64,000 nt of DNA from NCBI GenBank assembly GCA_964506325.1, contig CAZDLO010000007.1, positions 10,467 through 74,466 of the forward strand, read 5' to 3'. Under the pieces are notes generated by a model. It saw only the letters and a program-made list of their open reading frames with translations, had not been told where the DNA came from and did not search any database. Origin of the DNA: CAINVV01 sp964506325. GTDB lineage: Bacteria > Bacteroidota > Bacteroidia > Bacteroidales > Prolixibacteraceae. Positions 52,574 to 59,932 of the stretch are shown one piece after another. The position numbers were made by a program, and so were the translations under genes. Position 1 is the first letter of the stretch; each line of letters opens with the position of its first letter.

Positions 52574-52765
52574 ATGGCAGGACAGAACAGATCTGAAATA
52601 AGGGAAGGTGCAGAAGTCGGAATTGTTTTGAAAAACGACCAGTCTTCAGGAAAAATCACAGAAGGCACCGTTCAGAAAATTCTCACCAACAGCGCCTTTC
52701 ATCCTCACGGGATTAAAGTCAAGCTTACCACGGGGGAGGTTGGAAGAGTGAAAGAAATCAAATAA
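52574..52765 (+). CDS. YwbE-family small protein
   Basis: Small cytoplasmic protein of 63 residues of the YwbE (DUF2196) family, of unknown function. The start AGQNRSEIREGAEVGIVLK and the motif LTNSAFHPHGIKVKL with a final VGRVKEI match the family along its whole length. The frame extends to 52526, but the family begins at the ATG at 52574, so that start is used. It is followed 95 bp later by a small protein on the same strand; a shared transcript is possible. Confidence 0.9.
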   Translation: MAGQNRSEIREGAEVGIVLKNDQSSGKITEGTVQKILTNSAFHPHGIKVKLTTGEVGRVKEIK

Positions 52766-52860
52766 AAAGACTGTTAAACAATAGATTATGAGGTATTCAC
52801 TTCTCCCATTGGCATGTGCAAATATTACCTGTCCGTAAATTAACCAACAATTAAGCTGAG

Positions 52861-53331
52861 ATGAAACCGGCATCGCTGAGGGAAATAAAAACAGAACTGC
52901 AAATACTGCATCCTTCCCGGTTGCAGGAGATCTGTCTGCAGGTGGCCAGGTACAGAAAAGAAAACAAAGAACTGCTTTCTTACCTGCTTTTTGGGTCTGA
53001 AGATGAACAAACCTATATCAAGGATGTTAAATTGCAACTGGATGAACTATTTAAGGAGGTAAAAAATAGCAATTCATACCTGGCAAAGAAAACTGTCAGG
53101 AAAATACTCGCCTTTGCCAACAAGCAGATAAAATATTCAGGCCATAAACAAACAGAGGTTGAAATCCTGATACATTTTTGCATACAATTTAAAAAGTCAG
53201 GCATCTCTATGCCGTTTAATTCAGTCCTGGGAAACCTTTACCTGAGACAAGTCCTTAAAATTAAAAAATCACTCTCCACCCTCCACGAAGATCTGCAATT
53301 TGACTATTCAGAGGATCTCAAATTGCTGTAA
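52861..53331 (+). CDS. Small helical protein, resembles DUF6155
   Basis: Cytoplasmic protein of 156 residues without signal or membrane segments. It is rich in lysine, glutamate and leucine and mostly helical: LREIKTELQILHPSRLQEIC, ARYRKENKELLSYLLFG, TVRKILAFANKQIKYSG, EVEILIHFCIQFKKSG. This pattern resembles Bacteroidota DUF6155 proteins, of unknown role, but the match is from memory and not strong. It lies 95 bp after the YwbE gene. No catalytic motif is visible. Confidence 0.65.
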   Translation: MKPASLREIKTELQILHPSRLQEICLQVARYRKENKELLSYLLFGSEDEQTYIKDVKLQLDELFKEVKNSNSYLAKKTVRKILAFANKQIKYSGHKQTEVEILIHFCIQFKKSGISMPFNSVLGNLYLRQVLKIKKSLSTLHEDLQFDYSEDLKLL

Positions 53332-53488
53332 AGCTACCTGTCTTACAATAGATTGTATTGCCAGTTAAATATTTTATCCGGAATTCTGGTAAAATTTGAT
53401 TTTTATTGCGACATTTGAGATAAATAGAGTCTTATCACCACAACTAAACACTCAAGTATCTAAAATTCAACTATTTAATCTTAAACGC

Positions 53489-54922
53489 ATGGAAGAAGAA
53501 AACAAAGTTACCAGACGAAATTTCATCGGAACCACCTCTTCTGCAGCTGCAGGACTTTTCATTGTTCCTTCCAACACAATTGCAGGCCTTGGGCACAAAG
53601 CCCCAAGTGACAAGCTGAATATTGCCGGAATTGGAATAGGTGGTATGGGAAGAGGCAACCTCGAAAGGATGGCAACAGAGAATATTGTTGCCTTGTGCGA
53701 CGTCGACTGGGGTGTAAGCCGGATCAACGTACCGAAGGTTTTTGATACCTATCCGAAAGCTGCCAGGTATTATGACTGGAGGAAGATGTATGACGAAATG
53801 GGGAAATCCATTGATGCAGTGATGGTTGCAACTTCCGACCATAACCATGCAGGTCCTTCCGCTCACGCCATCACCCTTGGCAAACATGTTTATTGCCAAA
53901 AGCCACTGACGCACAGTGTTTATGAATCACGACTGCTTACAAAATTGGCCGCCAAATACAAAGTCGCCACCCAAATGGGTAACCAGGGATCCTCTGCAGA
54001 AGGTGTAAGGCTGGCTTGTGAATGGATCTGGGCCGGTGAAATCGGTGAAGTGAAAAAAATCGAAGCTTATACCAACCGCCCAATCTGGCCTCAGGGACTT
54101 GTTGCTCCTACAGAAGTTATGCCGGTTCCAAATACGCTGAAATGGGATCTGTTCATTGGTCCTGCCAAATTCCGTCCTTACAATTCGGCCTTCCATCCAT
54201 GGGTATGGCGTGGCTGGTGGGACTATGGCACCGGTGCACTGGGCGATATGGCATGCCATGTCATGCATCCGATATTTACAGCGATGAAGCTGCAGTACCC
54301 CACCAAGGTCATTGGCAGCTCCACCCAATTGATGCCCGACTGTGCCCCAACTGCTGAGATGGTTCACCTGACCTATCCAAAACGGGAAAAACAAAAAGGA
54401 ATAAAAATCAAATTCCCCGAAGTGGATGTTACGTGGCATGATGGCGGACTCAAACCCAAATACCCTGAAAGCTGGCCTGTCAGCAGGGTTCAGAGTTCAG
54501 GCGTTATTTTCCACGGAACGAAAGACTCCCTGGTTTGCGGTGAATATGGTACCGATCCGATCCTGCTATCAGGAAGGGTTCCCAATGTTCCAAAGACACT
54601 TCGCCGTATTGCAGTAAGCCATGAGCAGGACTGGATCCGTGCCTGCAAGGAAAGCCCGGAAAGCAGGGTACTTTCCGCATCCGACTTCAGTGTTTCCGGC
54701 CCATTCAATGAGATGGTGGTTATGGGAGTGCTGGCGGTTCGTCTGCAGGCACTTAACAAAGTGATGTACTGGGATGGCCCGAATATGAACTTCACCAATA
54801 TTTCGGAAACCGATAAACTCAGGATCAGCAGGAATGAAACAATCAATGCCAGGGAATTTGCGGCAGAACTGATCAAGCATACCTATCACAATGGGTTTAC
54901 ACTGCCTGACATGCCTGTATGA
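53489..54922 (+). CDS. Tat-exported Gfo/Idh/MocA-family oxidoreductase (3)
   Basis: Third member of this family here, 477 residues. The start ATG at 53489 gives a twin-arginine signal (TRRNFIGTTSSAAAG); the upstream frame from 53396 lacks a plausible start. The Rossmann motif is GIGIGGMGRG (47-56), SDHNH (116-120) replaces the TPDHWH of the other two, and VYCQKPLTH contains QKP (137-139). GALGDMACHVMHP lies in the catalytic half, with a longer C-terminal domain. It ends with a strong terminator (54952-54988). Likely an exported sugar-modifying or NAD-assisted glycosidase, not linked in operon with the others. Confidence 0.92.
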   Translation: MEEENKVTRRNFIGTTSSAAAGLFIVPSNTIAGLGHKAPSDKLNIAGIGIGGMGRGNLERMATENIVALCDVDWGVSRINVPKVFDTYPKAARYYDWRKMYDEMGKSIDAVMVATSDHNHAGPSAHAITLGKHVYCQKPLTHSVYESRLLTKLAAKYKVATQMGNQGSSAEGVRLACEWIWAGEIGEVKKIEAYTNRPIWPQGLVAPTEVMPVPNTLKWDLFIGPAKFRPYNSAFHPWVWRGWWDYGTGALGDMACHVMHPIFTAMKLQYPTKVIGSSTQLMPDCAPTAEMVHLTYPKREKQKGIKIKFPEVDVTWHDGGLKPKYPESWPVSRVQSSGVIFHGTKDSLVCGEYGTDPILLSGRVPNVPKTLRRIAVSHEQDWIRACKESPESRVLSASDFSVSGPFNEMVVMGVLAVRLQALNKVMYWDGPNMNFTNISETDKLRISRNETINAREFAAELIKHTYHNGFTLPDMPV

Positions 54923-54951
54923 TTTGAATGAATATTACTGAATATGAATTT

Positions 54952-54988
54952 AACAGAGCCGTAATCGATGATTGCGGCTCTGTTTTTC
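54952..54988 (+). terminator. Rho-independent terminator after Gfo/Idh 3
   Basis: AACAGAGCCG (54952-54961) pairs with CGGCTCTGTT (54975-54984), extended inside by AATC/GATT around a GAT loop, and is followed by TTTC after a run of five T. It lies 29 bases past the stop codon. Confidence 0.85.
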
Positions 54989-55205
54989 GTTATAGGTTGC
55001 ATATTTCACACAAACTCATGGGCAAGGGCAATTGATGTGTTTCTTTGAAATATGTCTGTTGATTCACTAAAATGGGCTAACCCAAACGAAAGATTCTTGT
55101 CCAATTGCAAATTAATTTGATTTCCCTTAATTATCTTTACTTATTATTGGAGGATGTATCGCTGTATTTGTTTGGAAACAGATTATTAATTTAAAATTAA
55201 TTGAA

Positions 55206-55490
55206 ATGGAAAGAGAAATTTTTAAAAATAAAGCGAAAGAAAGTATTGATGAAGTCTTTGCCAAAATTGATGAACTTGAAGCAAAAAAAGACAAGGCGAT
55301 GGCCGGGATGAAAGCTGAATATACTGAAAAACTGGCCGAACTAAAAGCAAAGAAGGATGAACTGCAGGCAAATTATGACCAGCTCCTTGTAGCAACGGAA
55401 GAAAATTGGGAGGAGGTAAAAGAGGCGTTTTCCTCAGCTTCCGATTCTTTTAAGGAAGGTATTTCAAAAATTGCCTCAATTTTCAGTTAA
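55206..55490 (+). CDS. Small coiled-coil protein, sll1863 stress-response type
   Basis: 94-residue cytoplasmic protein made almost wholly of charged coiled coil: DEVFAKIDELEAKKDKAMAG, AELKAKKDELQANYDQLL, then WEEVKEAFSSASDSFKEGI. This layout matches the small sll1863-like stress-response proteins, which have no known biochemical role. It stands alone between two terminator hairpins (54952-54988 and 55635-55666), so it is probably a single-gene transcript. There is no signal peptide or membrane segment. Confidence 0.75.
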   Translation: MEREIFKNKAKESIDEVFAKIDELEAKKDKAMAGMKAEYTEKLAELKAKKDELQANYDQLLVATEENWEEVKEAFSSASDSFKEGISKIASIFS

Positions 55491-55574
55491 TACAGGGCCT
55501 ATTAAAAGGTTAGAAAATTCAGATCTTTTACAATTACTTAACTTTAATTAAATCTTTAGAAACGAAAGGAGTCA

Positions 55575-55582
55575 TATATTTG
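55575..55582 (+). promoter_or_regulatory. -7 promoter-like element with no gene close downstream
   Basis: TATATTTG is an exact TAnnTTTG match. The next gene starts only at 55850, and two hairpins lie between. It could start a small RNA ending at 55666 or a long leader. No -33 box was found. Confidence 0.35.
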
Positions 55583-55634
55583 TAATACATTTTTTTTCAT
55601 AAGTTTAGGTTTAGTTAGTTTGGTTAGTTTTAGT

Positions 55635-55666
55635 AAAAGGATGGAGTCGCCCGACTCTGTCCTTTT
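55635..55666 (+). terminator. Hairpin terminator
   Basis: AAAAGGATGGAGTCG (55635-55649) pairs with CGACTCTGTCCTTTT (55652-55666), with two mismatches and a CC loop, and is followed by CAATTTT. It may end the small coiled-coil gene's transcript or one begun near 55589. Confidence 0.65.
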
Positions 55667-55670
55667 CAAT

Positions 55671-55716
55671 TTTCGAACAAACACCCTCAGGGTTATGGCA
55701 ACCTTGAGGGTGTTTG
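55671..55716. repeat. REP palindrome 3
   Basis: TTTCGAAC at 55671-55678 leads into 17-bp arms (55678-55694 and 55700-55716, one mismatch) around a 5-base loop. The core CCCTCAGGGTT/AACCTTGAGGG, the flanking TTCGAAC and the spacing match the two copies beside RAYT, 16 kb away. It is followed by TTTT and could also terminate transcripts. Confidence 0.85.
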
Positions 55717-55849
55717 TTTTATACGCAGCCTGAATAATCGGAAAAATGCCGGGATAAGACATTAAGTAAAAATAATCCTCCTCATGGTACATTGAAAATG
55801 TTTAAATTTAAACAGTCAATAAACCTACTTACCAAATAAATCAAAAGAT

Positions 55850-56116
55850 ATGAGCAGCAACAGCGGTGTCATCGAAAAAGATAGAAATCCCTTTTCTTGC
55901 GACCCCTGGATCGAACAGGGACATGAGTTTACTGAAGACAGGCGAAAATTACTTCCTGCATTATTCGGAAAAGACGAGCGTGCAATTAGAACGAAGTTTT
56001 CCGTCTACGATGGAACCTATCTCGCCTTTATCGCAATCAGGTGGGGCTATGCCCAATGGGTTGATGGAAAAATTGAATCAACTGAAAAATGGATATCTGA
56101 ACAACAAAAAGGATGA
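55850..56116 (+). CDS. Small hypothetical protein
   Basis: 88 residues, not recognised. It starts at an ATG (MSSNSGVIEKDRNPF), is soluble and rich in charged and aromatic residues (DPWIEQGHEF, FIAIRWGYAQWVDG). The stop overlaps the next gene's start as ATGA, typical of translational coupling to the flavoprotein, and this is the main reason to prefer it over the competing frame at 55866-56132. No signal peptide or known motif is visible. It may act with the flavoprotein, but nothing in the sequence shows how. Confidence 0.5.
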   Translation: MSSNSGVIEKDRNPFSCDPWIEQGHEFTEDRRKLLPALFGKDERAIRTKFSVYDGTYLAFIAIRWGYAQWVDGKIESTEKWISEQQKG

Positions 56117-56748
56117 AGGTAGTCGCGGTTAACGGTAGTCCCAGGAAAGATGGGAACACCCACCAGGCCTTGACAATGGTTGGTGAGGTGCTCTTAGCCG
56201 AAGGCATTGATTTTGAAATTCTTCACGTCGGCCACAAACTGATCCACGGCTGCATGGCTTGTGGCAAATGTGCTGTAAGCAAGGATGGAGAGTGTTCAAT
56301 AAAGACCGATGATCTGAATAAATGGATACAGCAGTTAAAGGATGCAGATGGGATCATCATTGGCTCACCAGTTTACTATTCGGGCATCTCCGGGACAATG
56401 AAATGTTTCCTGGACCGGGCATTTTATGTGGCAGGAGTTAATGGCGGTTTGTTCCGCCACAAGGTTGGGGCTTCAGTTGTTGCCTTAAGAAGATCCGGAG
56501 GATCTGCCACCTTTGACAGTATGAACCATTACCTGACCAACTCTGAAATGATCGTGGCAACGGCCAATTACTGGAATATCATTCATGGTAGGGAAATTGG
56601 CGAAGTAACACAGGATGTCGAAGGCAGGCAAATCATACGCGTGCTGGGCAAGAATATGACATGGATTTTAAAAATGAAGGAAGCATCAAAAGGTTTGGTT
56701 GAAGAACCATTGGCTGAAAAGAAAGAAGCCATGCACTTTATCAGGTAA
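56113..56748 (+). CDS. Flavodoxin-fold NAD(P)H-dependent oxidoreductase with cysteine motif
   Basis: FMN-binding reductase of 211 residues. VVAVNGSPRKDGNTHQAL (3-20) is the FMN phosphate loop and IIIGSPVYYSGISGTMK binds the isoalloxazine. Cysteines C47, C50, C53 and C61 form CX2CX2CX7C, which fits the compact motif of iron-sulfur flavoproteins (Isf), so a 4Fe-4S cluster is possible; many relatives carry a partial version. The C-terminal third is unlike simple flavodoxins. It overlaps the small gene before it by 4 bp and is followed by an ABM-domain gene after 63 bp. Substrate unknown. Confidence 0.88.
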   Translation: MKVVAVNGSPRKDGNTHQALTMVGEVLLAEGIDFEILHVGHKLIHGCMACGKCAVSKDGECSIKTDDLNKWIQQLKDADGIIIGSPVYYSGISGTMKCFLDRAFYVAGVNGGLFRHKVGASVVALRRSGGSATFDSMNHYLTNSEMIVATANYWNIIHGREIGEVTQDVEGRQIIRVLGKNMTWILKMKEASKGLVEEPLAEKKEAMHFIR

Positions 56749-56811
56749 ACCGACTTAAAGAAATATTATTTATAAAACAATCACACACGGACAACCATAA
56801 AATTTATTTCA

Positions 56812-57090
56812 ATGAAAAAAGTAATCAATGCAAGAATAACTGTTAAACCGGAAGCAATTGAACAATTTCTATCTTATGCCAATTTGATTGTCCTGGCCAG
56901 TAACCTTGAAAAAGGATGCCTGGTTTACAACCTTTACCAGGAAGTTGGTAATCCGGCCGGTTTCATCTTCTATGAGGAGTATGTGGACCAGGATGCAGTG
57001 GACTTTCACAATTCCACCAATCATTTCAAGACATTTATCGGCCAGATTACGAATATATTGGCAGAAGCTCCCCTGATCGAGGTTTTTTAA
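56812..57090 (+). CDS. ABM-domain (YgiN-like) monooxygenase
   Basis: 92-residue ferredoxin-like protein of the antibiotic biosynthesis monooxygenase family. KVINARITVKPEAIEQFL, NLEKGCLVYNLYQEV and FIFYEEYVDQDAVDFH (the EEY and H positions are typical) cover the whole fold. Members oxidise quinols or degrade small aromatic compounds as dimers. It lies 63 bp after the flavoprotein and 95 bp before a small membrane protein, so all are probably one transcript concerned with redox or electrophile stress; this is inference. Confidence 0.88.
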   Translation: MKKVINARITVKPEAIEQFLSYANLIVLASNLEKGCLVYNLYQEVGNPAGFIFYEEYVDQDAVDFHNSTNHFKTFIGQITNILAEAPLIEVF

Positions 57091-57185
57091 GCGATCCACC
57101 GGGATCTTTCTCCCATCGCATTTCTTGCCGGAAGAACCGAACCAGAATTCAAAATGAATAAATTGAATTTGAAAAATTTTCTTCA

Positions 57186-57392
57186 ATGAAAAATATCCTG
57201 TCAGATCATCGTTTGCAAGCCGGATTTCTGATCATATCCGGCATCGCCATAATAGTTTCCTCCTTAATAAAACAACCCGAGGATTGGCGAAATTGGCTAA
57301 TCAGGGCTGGAATCGGGCTTGTTGTCGTAATTGTCGCACTTTCAGTCATGTCTATTATCCAATATTTTAAAAATCGAAATCTCAGGAAATAA
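57186..57392 (+). CDS. Small membrane protein
   Basis: 68 residues with two hydrophobic segments (AGFLIISGIAIIVSSLI and LIRAGIGLVVVIVALSVMSII) and a positive C-terminus (YFKNRNLRK). No family is recognised. It starts at an ATG 95 bp after the ABM gene. The 374 bp after it contain only one tiny candidate frame. Confidence 0.6.
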   Translation: MKNILSDHRLQAGFLIISGIAIIVSSLIKQPEDWRNWLIRAGIGLVVVIVALSVMSIIQYFKNRNLRK

Positions 57393-57445
57393 ATCCGGAA
57401 AGAACAGGTTTTGATGATTAATCAAGAAATCAGAACCCGGAAATA

Positions 57446-57553
57446 ATGGAAGATGATCCGAAAAATCGGTTTGCACCATTCGGTCTTAACACCATGGATA
57501 TAAGGATGATGCCACCCGGAATGTATCCTCCTTTTACCAATGAAGGCCAATAG
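57446..57553 (+). CDS. Tiny open reading frame, doubtful
   Basis: ATG to TAG, 35 residues (EDDPKNRFAPFGLN, then methionine/proline-rich MMPPGMYPPFTNEGQ). No family is known and no promoter is seen. It is the only plausible frame in the 374-bp stretch before the MutS-like gene and may be chance or a gene fragment. Confidence 0.2.
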   Translation: MEDDPKNRFAPFGLNTMDIRMMPPGMYPPFTNEGQ

Positions 57554-57766
57554 AAGGTCCAATGGGTCCGGCAGCTATCATCGCAGTATCCTTTTCACAC
57601 CCAAAAATCATAGCATCAGGGGGAAAACTCCTGAATAAGGGATAATCTGCCGGGCAAATATCTCAGAAAAAGTGTTCCTAACTGCAATTTAAGTTTTATT
57701 AACCTCCAGATTTTATTGAATATCAGATTTCTATGTAGTTTCGCTTAAACCCATCGGTACTAGTGT

Positions 57767-59116
57767 ATGATTTTTGAATTTGACAGGCAAACATTCACGG
57801 ATCTTGGCCTTTTCAGCAACCGGAAAGATGAAAAATCCATCTATTCATTTTACAACCGGGCCATTACAAAAGGCGGACAGGAAATGCTCAATAAGTTGCT
57901 CAGGACACCCGTAGCCGAGATAAGTCTGCTTGAGGGCCGCAAAGAAGAGATCAGTTTCTTTTACCACAACAGCCTGTCGTTTCACTTTGTATCACGAAAC
58001 ATTGATTTCATCGAATATTATCTGAAGGTGGACAGGTCACCCCTTAGAAACAACCCCATCGATGCCTGGTACAACGGGATTCTCAACAAGATTTCAAACG
58101 ATGGGGATTATTGGAATATATCGACCGGGTTAATGCATATAATCAGACTTCTGGCAGATCTGAATGAATTTATCCGTGAGGCAAAATTGCTCCCCCTGCC
58201 CGCTTCATTGGCGGCCGACATGGATCAGATCCTGTTATTTATTGCGTCAGATGTACTCACTGAAAGCTTAAACGACCCACCGAACAGCATCAAATCACTA
58301 TCTTTCAGCCAGATAAACAATCTTGATCATTTCTTCAGGGAAACGAAGAAGGAGGAATTCAGGGAGTTGCTGAATATGGTCTATAAGATAGATGTGCTGC
58401 AATCCCTGAGCGGTATCATGAAAAGTGATGGCTTTACGCTGGCTGAATACTGCGAACAGAACCAGCCGGTTTTTGAGGTAACAGATGCCTACTACCCCCT
58501 TCTCAGAAAACCTGTATCAAACAGCTTCAGTTTCAATGGCAAATCTTGCCTGAATTTCATTACAGGGCCCAATATGGCAGGAAAATCGACTTTTCTTAAG
58601 ACCATGGGACTCATGGTTTATCTTGCCCACCTTGGTTTTCCTGTTCCGGCAAAGAGCTTGAAAACCAGTATATTTGATGGCTTGTACACCACCATCAACT
58701 TGTCAGATAACCTGAATCTGGGATACAGCCATTTCTATTCAGAGGTACGAAGAGTGAAGGAGGTAGTCGGAAAATTAAATACAGGCAAAAATCTTGTTGT
58801 CATCTTTGATGAACTGTTCAGGGGTACCAATGTCAAGGACGCCTATGATGGTTCACTACTGATCATTTCTTCCCTGGCGAAGGTGAAAAGAAGCCTGTTC
58901 TTTATTTCAAGCCATATTCTGGAAGTGGCCGAAATTCTGGATCAGAATGAATCCATTATTTTTAATTGTTTTGAGTCAGAGCTCGTCGAAAAAAATACAG
59001 TTTATGATTTCAAACTTAGAAATGGGGTATCAAAAGAGCGTATTGGCATGCTGATCATCCAAAAGGAAAATATCATAGAAATGCTGGAAAATATTGCAGA
59101 ACAGCAAAAAAATTGA
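57767..59116 (+). CDS. MutS-family ATPase without mismatch-recognition domain
   Basis: 449-residue DNA-repair-related ATPase. Residues about 20-230 correspond to MutS core helices (YNRAITKGGQEMLNKLLRTP); the N-terminal mismatch-binding and connector domains of true MutS are absent. Residues 255-440 form the ABC-type ATPase: Walker A GPNMAGKST (267-275), YSHFYSEVRRVKE and Walker B VVIFDELFRGTN. Such short MutS-like proteins are widespread in Bacteroidota; their role is uncertain and need not be mismatch repair. A TAGTTTCG string 32-39 bases before the start may be a weak -7 box. Single gene. Confidence 0.88.
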   Translation: MIFEFDRQTFTDLGLFSNRKDEKSIYSFYNRAITKGGQEMLNKLLRTPVAEISLLEGRKEEISFFYHNSLSFHFVSRNIDFIEYYLKVDRSPLRNNPIDAWYNGILNKISNDGDYWNISTGLMHIIRLLADLNEFIREAKLLPLPASLAADMDQILLFIASDVLTESLNDPPNSIKSLSFSQINNLDHFFRETKKEEFRELLNMVYKIDVLQSLSGIMKSDGFTLAEYCEQNQPVFEVTDAYYPLLRKPVSNSFSFNGKSCLNFITGPNMAGKSTFLKTMGLMVYLAHLGFPVPAKSLKTSIFDGLYTTINLSDNLNLGYSHFYSEVRRVKEVVGKLNTGKNLVVIFDELFRGTNVKDAYDGSLLIISSLAKVKRSLFFISSHILEVAEILDQNESIIFNCFESELVEKNTVYDFKLRNGVSKERIGMLIIQKENIIEMLENIAEQQKN

Positions 59117-59202
59117 AAATTAGCGGAAGAAGGGAAAGCCCTGGTATCATCCATCTTAAGTGGACTATCTTGCTCAATGGCAAATCACCCAACCCGGCTT
59201 TT

Positions 59203-59700
59203 TCAAAACCGGTAAAAGCAACCTATTCCGAGAGCGACTGCCAGGGCAGGGTTGCCGGTCAGGTCGCTGTTAAAATGATAGTTTAATCCGGCATCCATAC
59301 CTATTCCGAAATTTTGGGCAAAATAGAAATCCCTTCCAATTCTGAAATTTGAATTCCAGGAATCAATGACCTCTGACAAATATTCCCGGGTACAGTTCAA
59401 TCCGATCCTGCCATACCAAAGACGCGAGTCGGTGAATTTTGAAAAACCTGCGAAATGGTAATAATAATTTCCCGAGAATGACACCAGGGTTCCGGAATAC
59501 CCGGAAGCCGGGAATCCTCCTATACTCAGCCCTACCTGAGACTGGTTAAGCTGATATCGAATACCGGCATTGAATAACTCCGGGTATCCAATTCCTGCCG
59601 ACAGACTGAATTTCTCCTGTCCGCCTGCCATTTTAATGGAGACAAACAAGGAGGCAGCCACCAACATCAAACACTTGAATTGACTCGCATTGCTTTTCAT
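59203..59700 (-). CDS. Small outer membrane protein, predicted beta-barrel
   Basis: 165-residue exported protein. The ATG at 59700 begins KSNASQFKCLMLVAASLFVSI followed by KMAGGQEKFS, a normal signal peptide; the frame up to 59772 adds 24 residues without signal character and is rejected. The mature part alternates aromatic and polar residues (GYPELFNAGIRYQLNQSQVG, VSFSGNYYYHFAGFSKF, ALGIGCFYRF) and ends in phenylalanine, as barrels do. No closer family is recognised. It converges with the MutS-like gene 86 bp away; there is no partner gene. Confidence 0.65.
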   Translation of the reverse strand: MKSNASQFKCLMLVAASLFVSIKMAGGQEKFSLSAGIGYPELFNAGIRYQLNQSQVGLSIGGFPASGYSGTLVSFSGNYYYHFAGFSKFTDSRLWYGRIGLNCTREYLSEVIDSWNSNFRIGRDFYFAQNFGIGMDAGLNYHFNSDLTGNPALAVALGIGCFYRF

Positions 59701-59932
59701 GTCAGGTAATTGTTTGTAATTGTCAATTTGAACAGCCATGAAGATCTTTTCATCCCGACTTGTGCCTGACAAATCATGAAGATTCCATTTTATTGAAGTT
59801 CGGGGAGATGCTCAAACTACCATAGCCTTAATCGATTGGATTAAAGTTAATAAAAATAATCCAATGCCGGGATGAATAAACCACAGGGTGATTGTTTGAG
59901 CAGGCAGTTACCGGTAAGCAGAGTATACAATC

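Noticed and set aside
55866..56132. Alternative 88-codon frame overlapping the small hypothetical gene
   Set aside because: Overlaps the flavoprotein start by 20 bases in another frame and lacks the ATGA coupling of the 55850-56116 frame.
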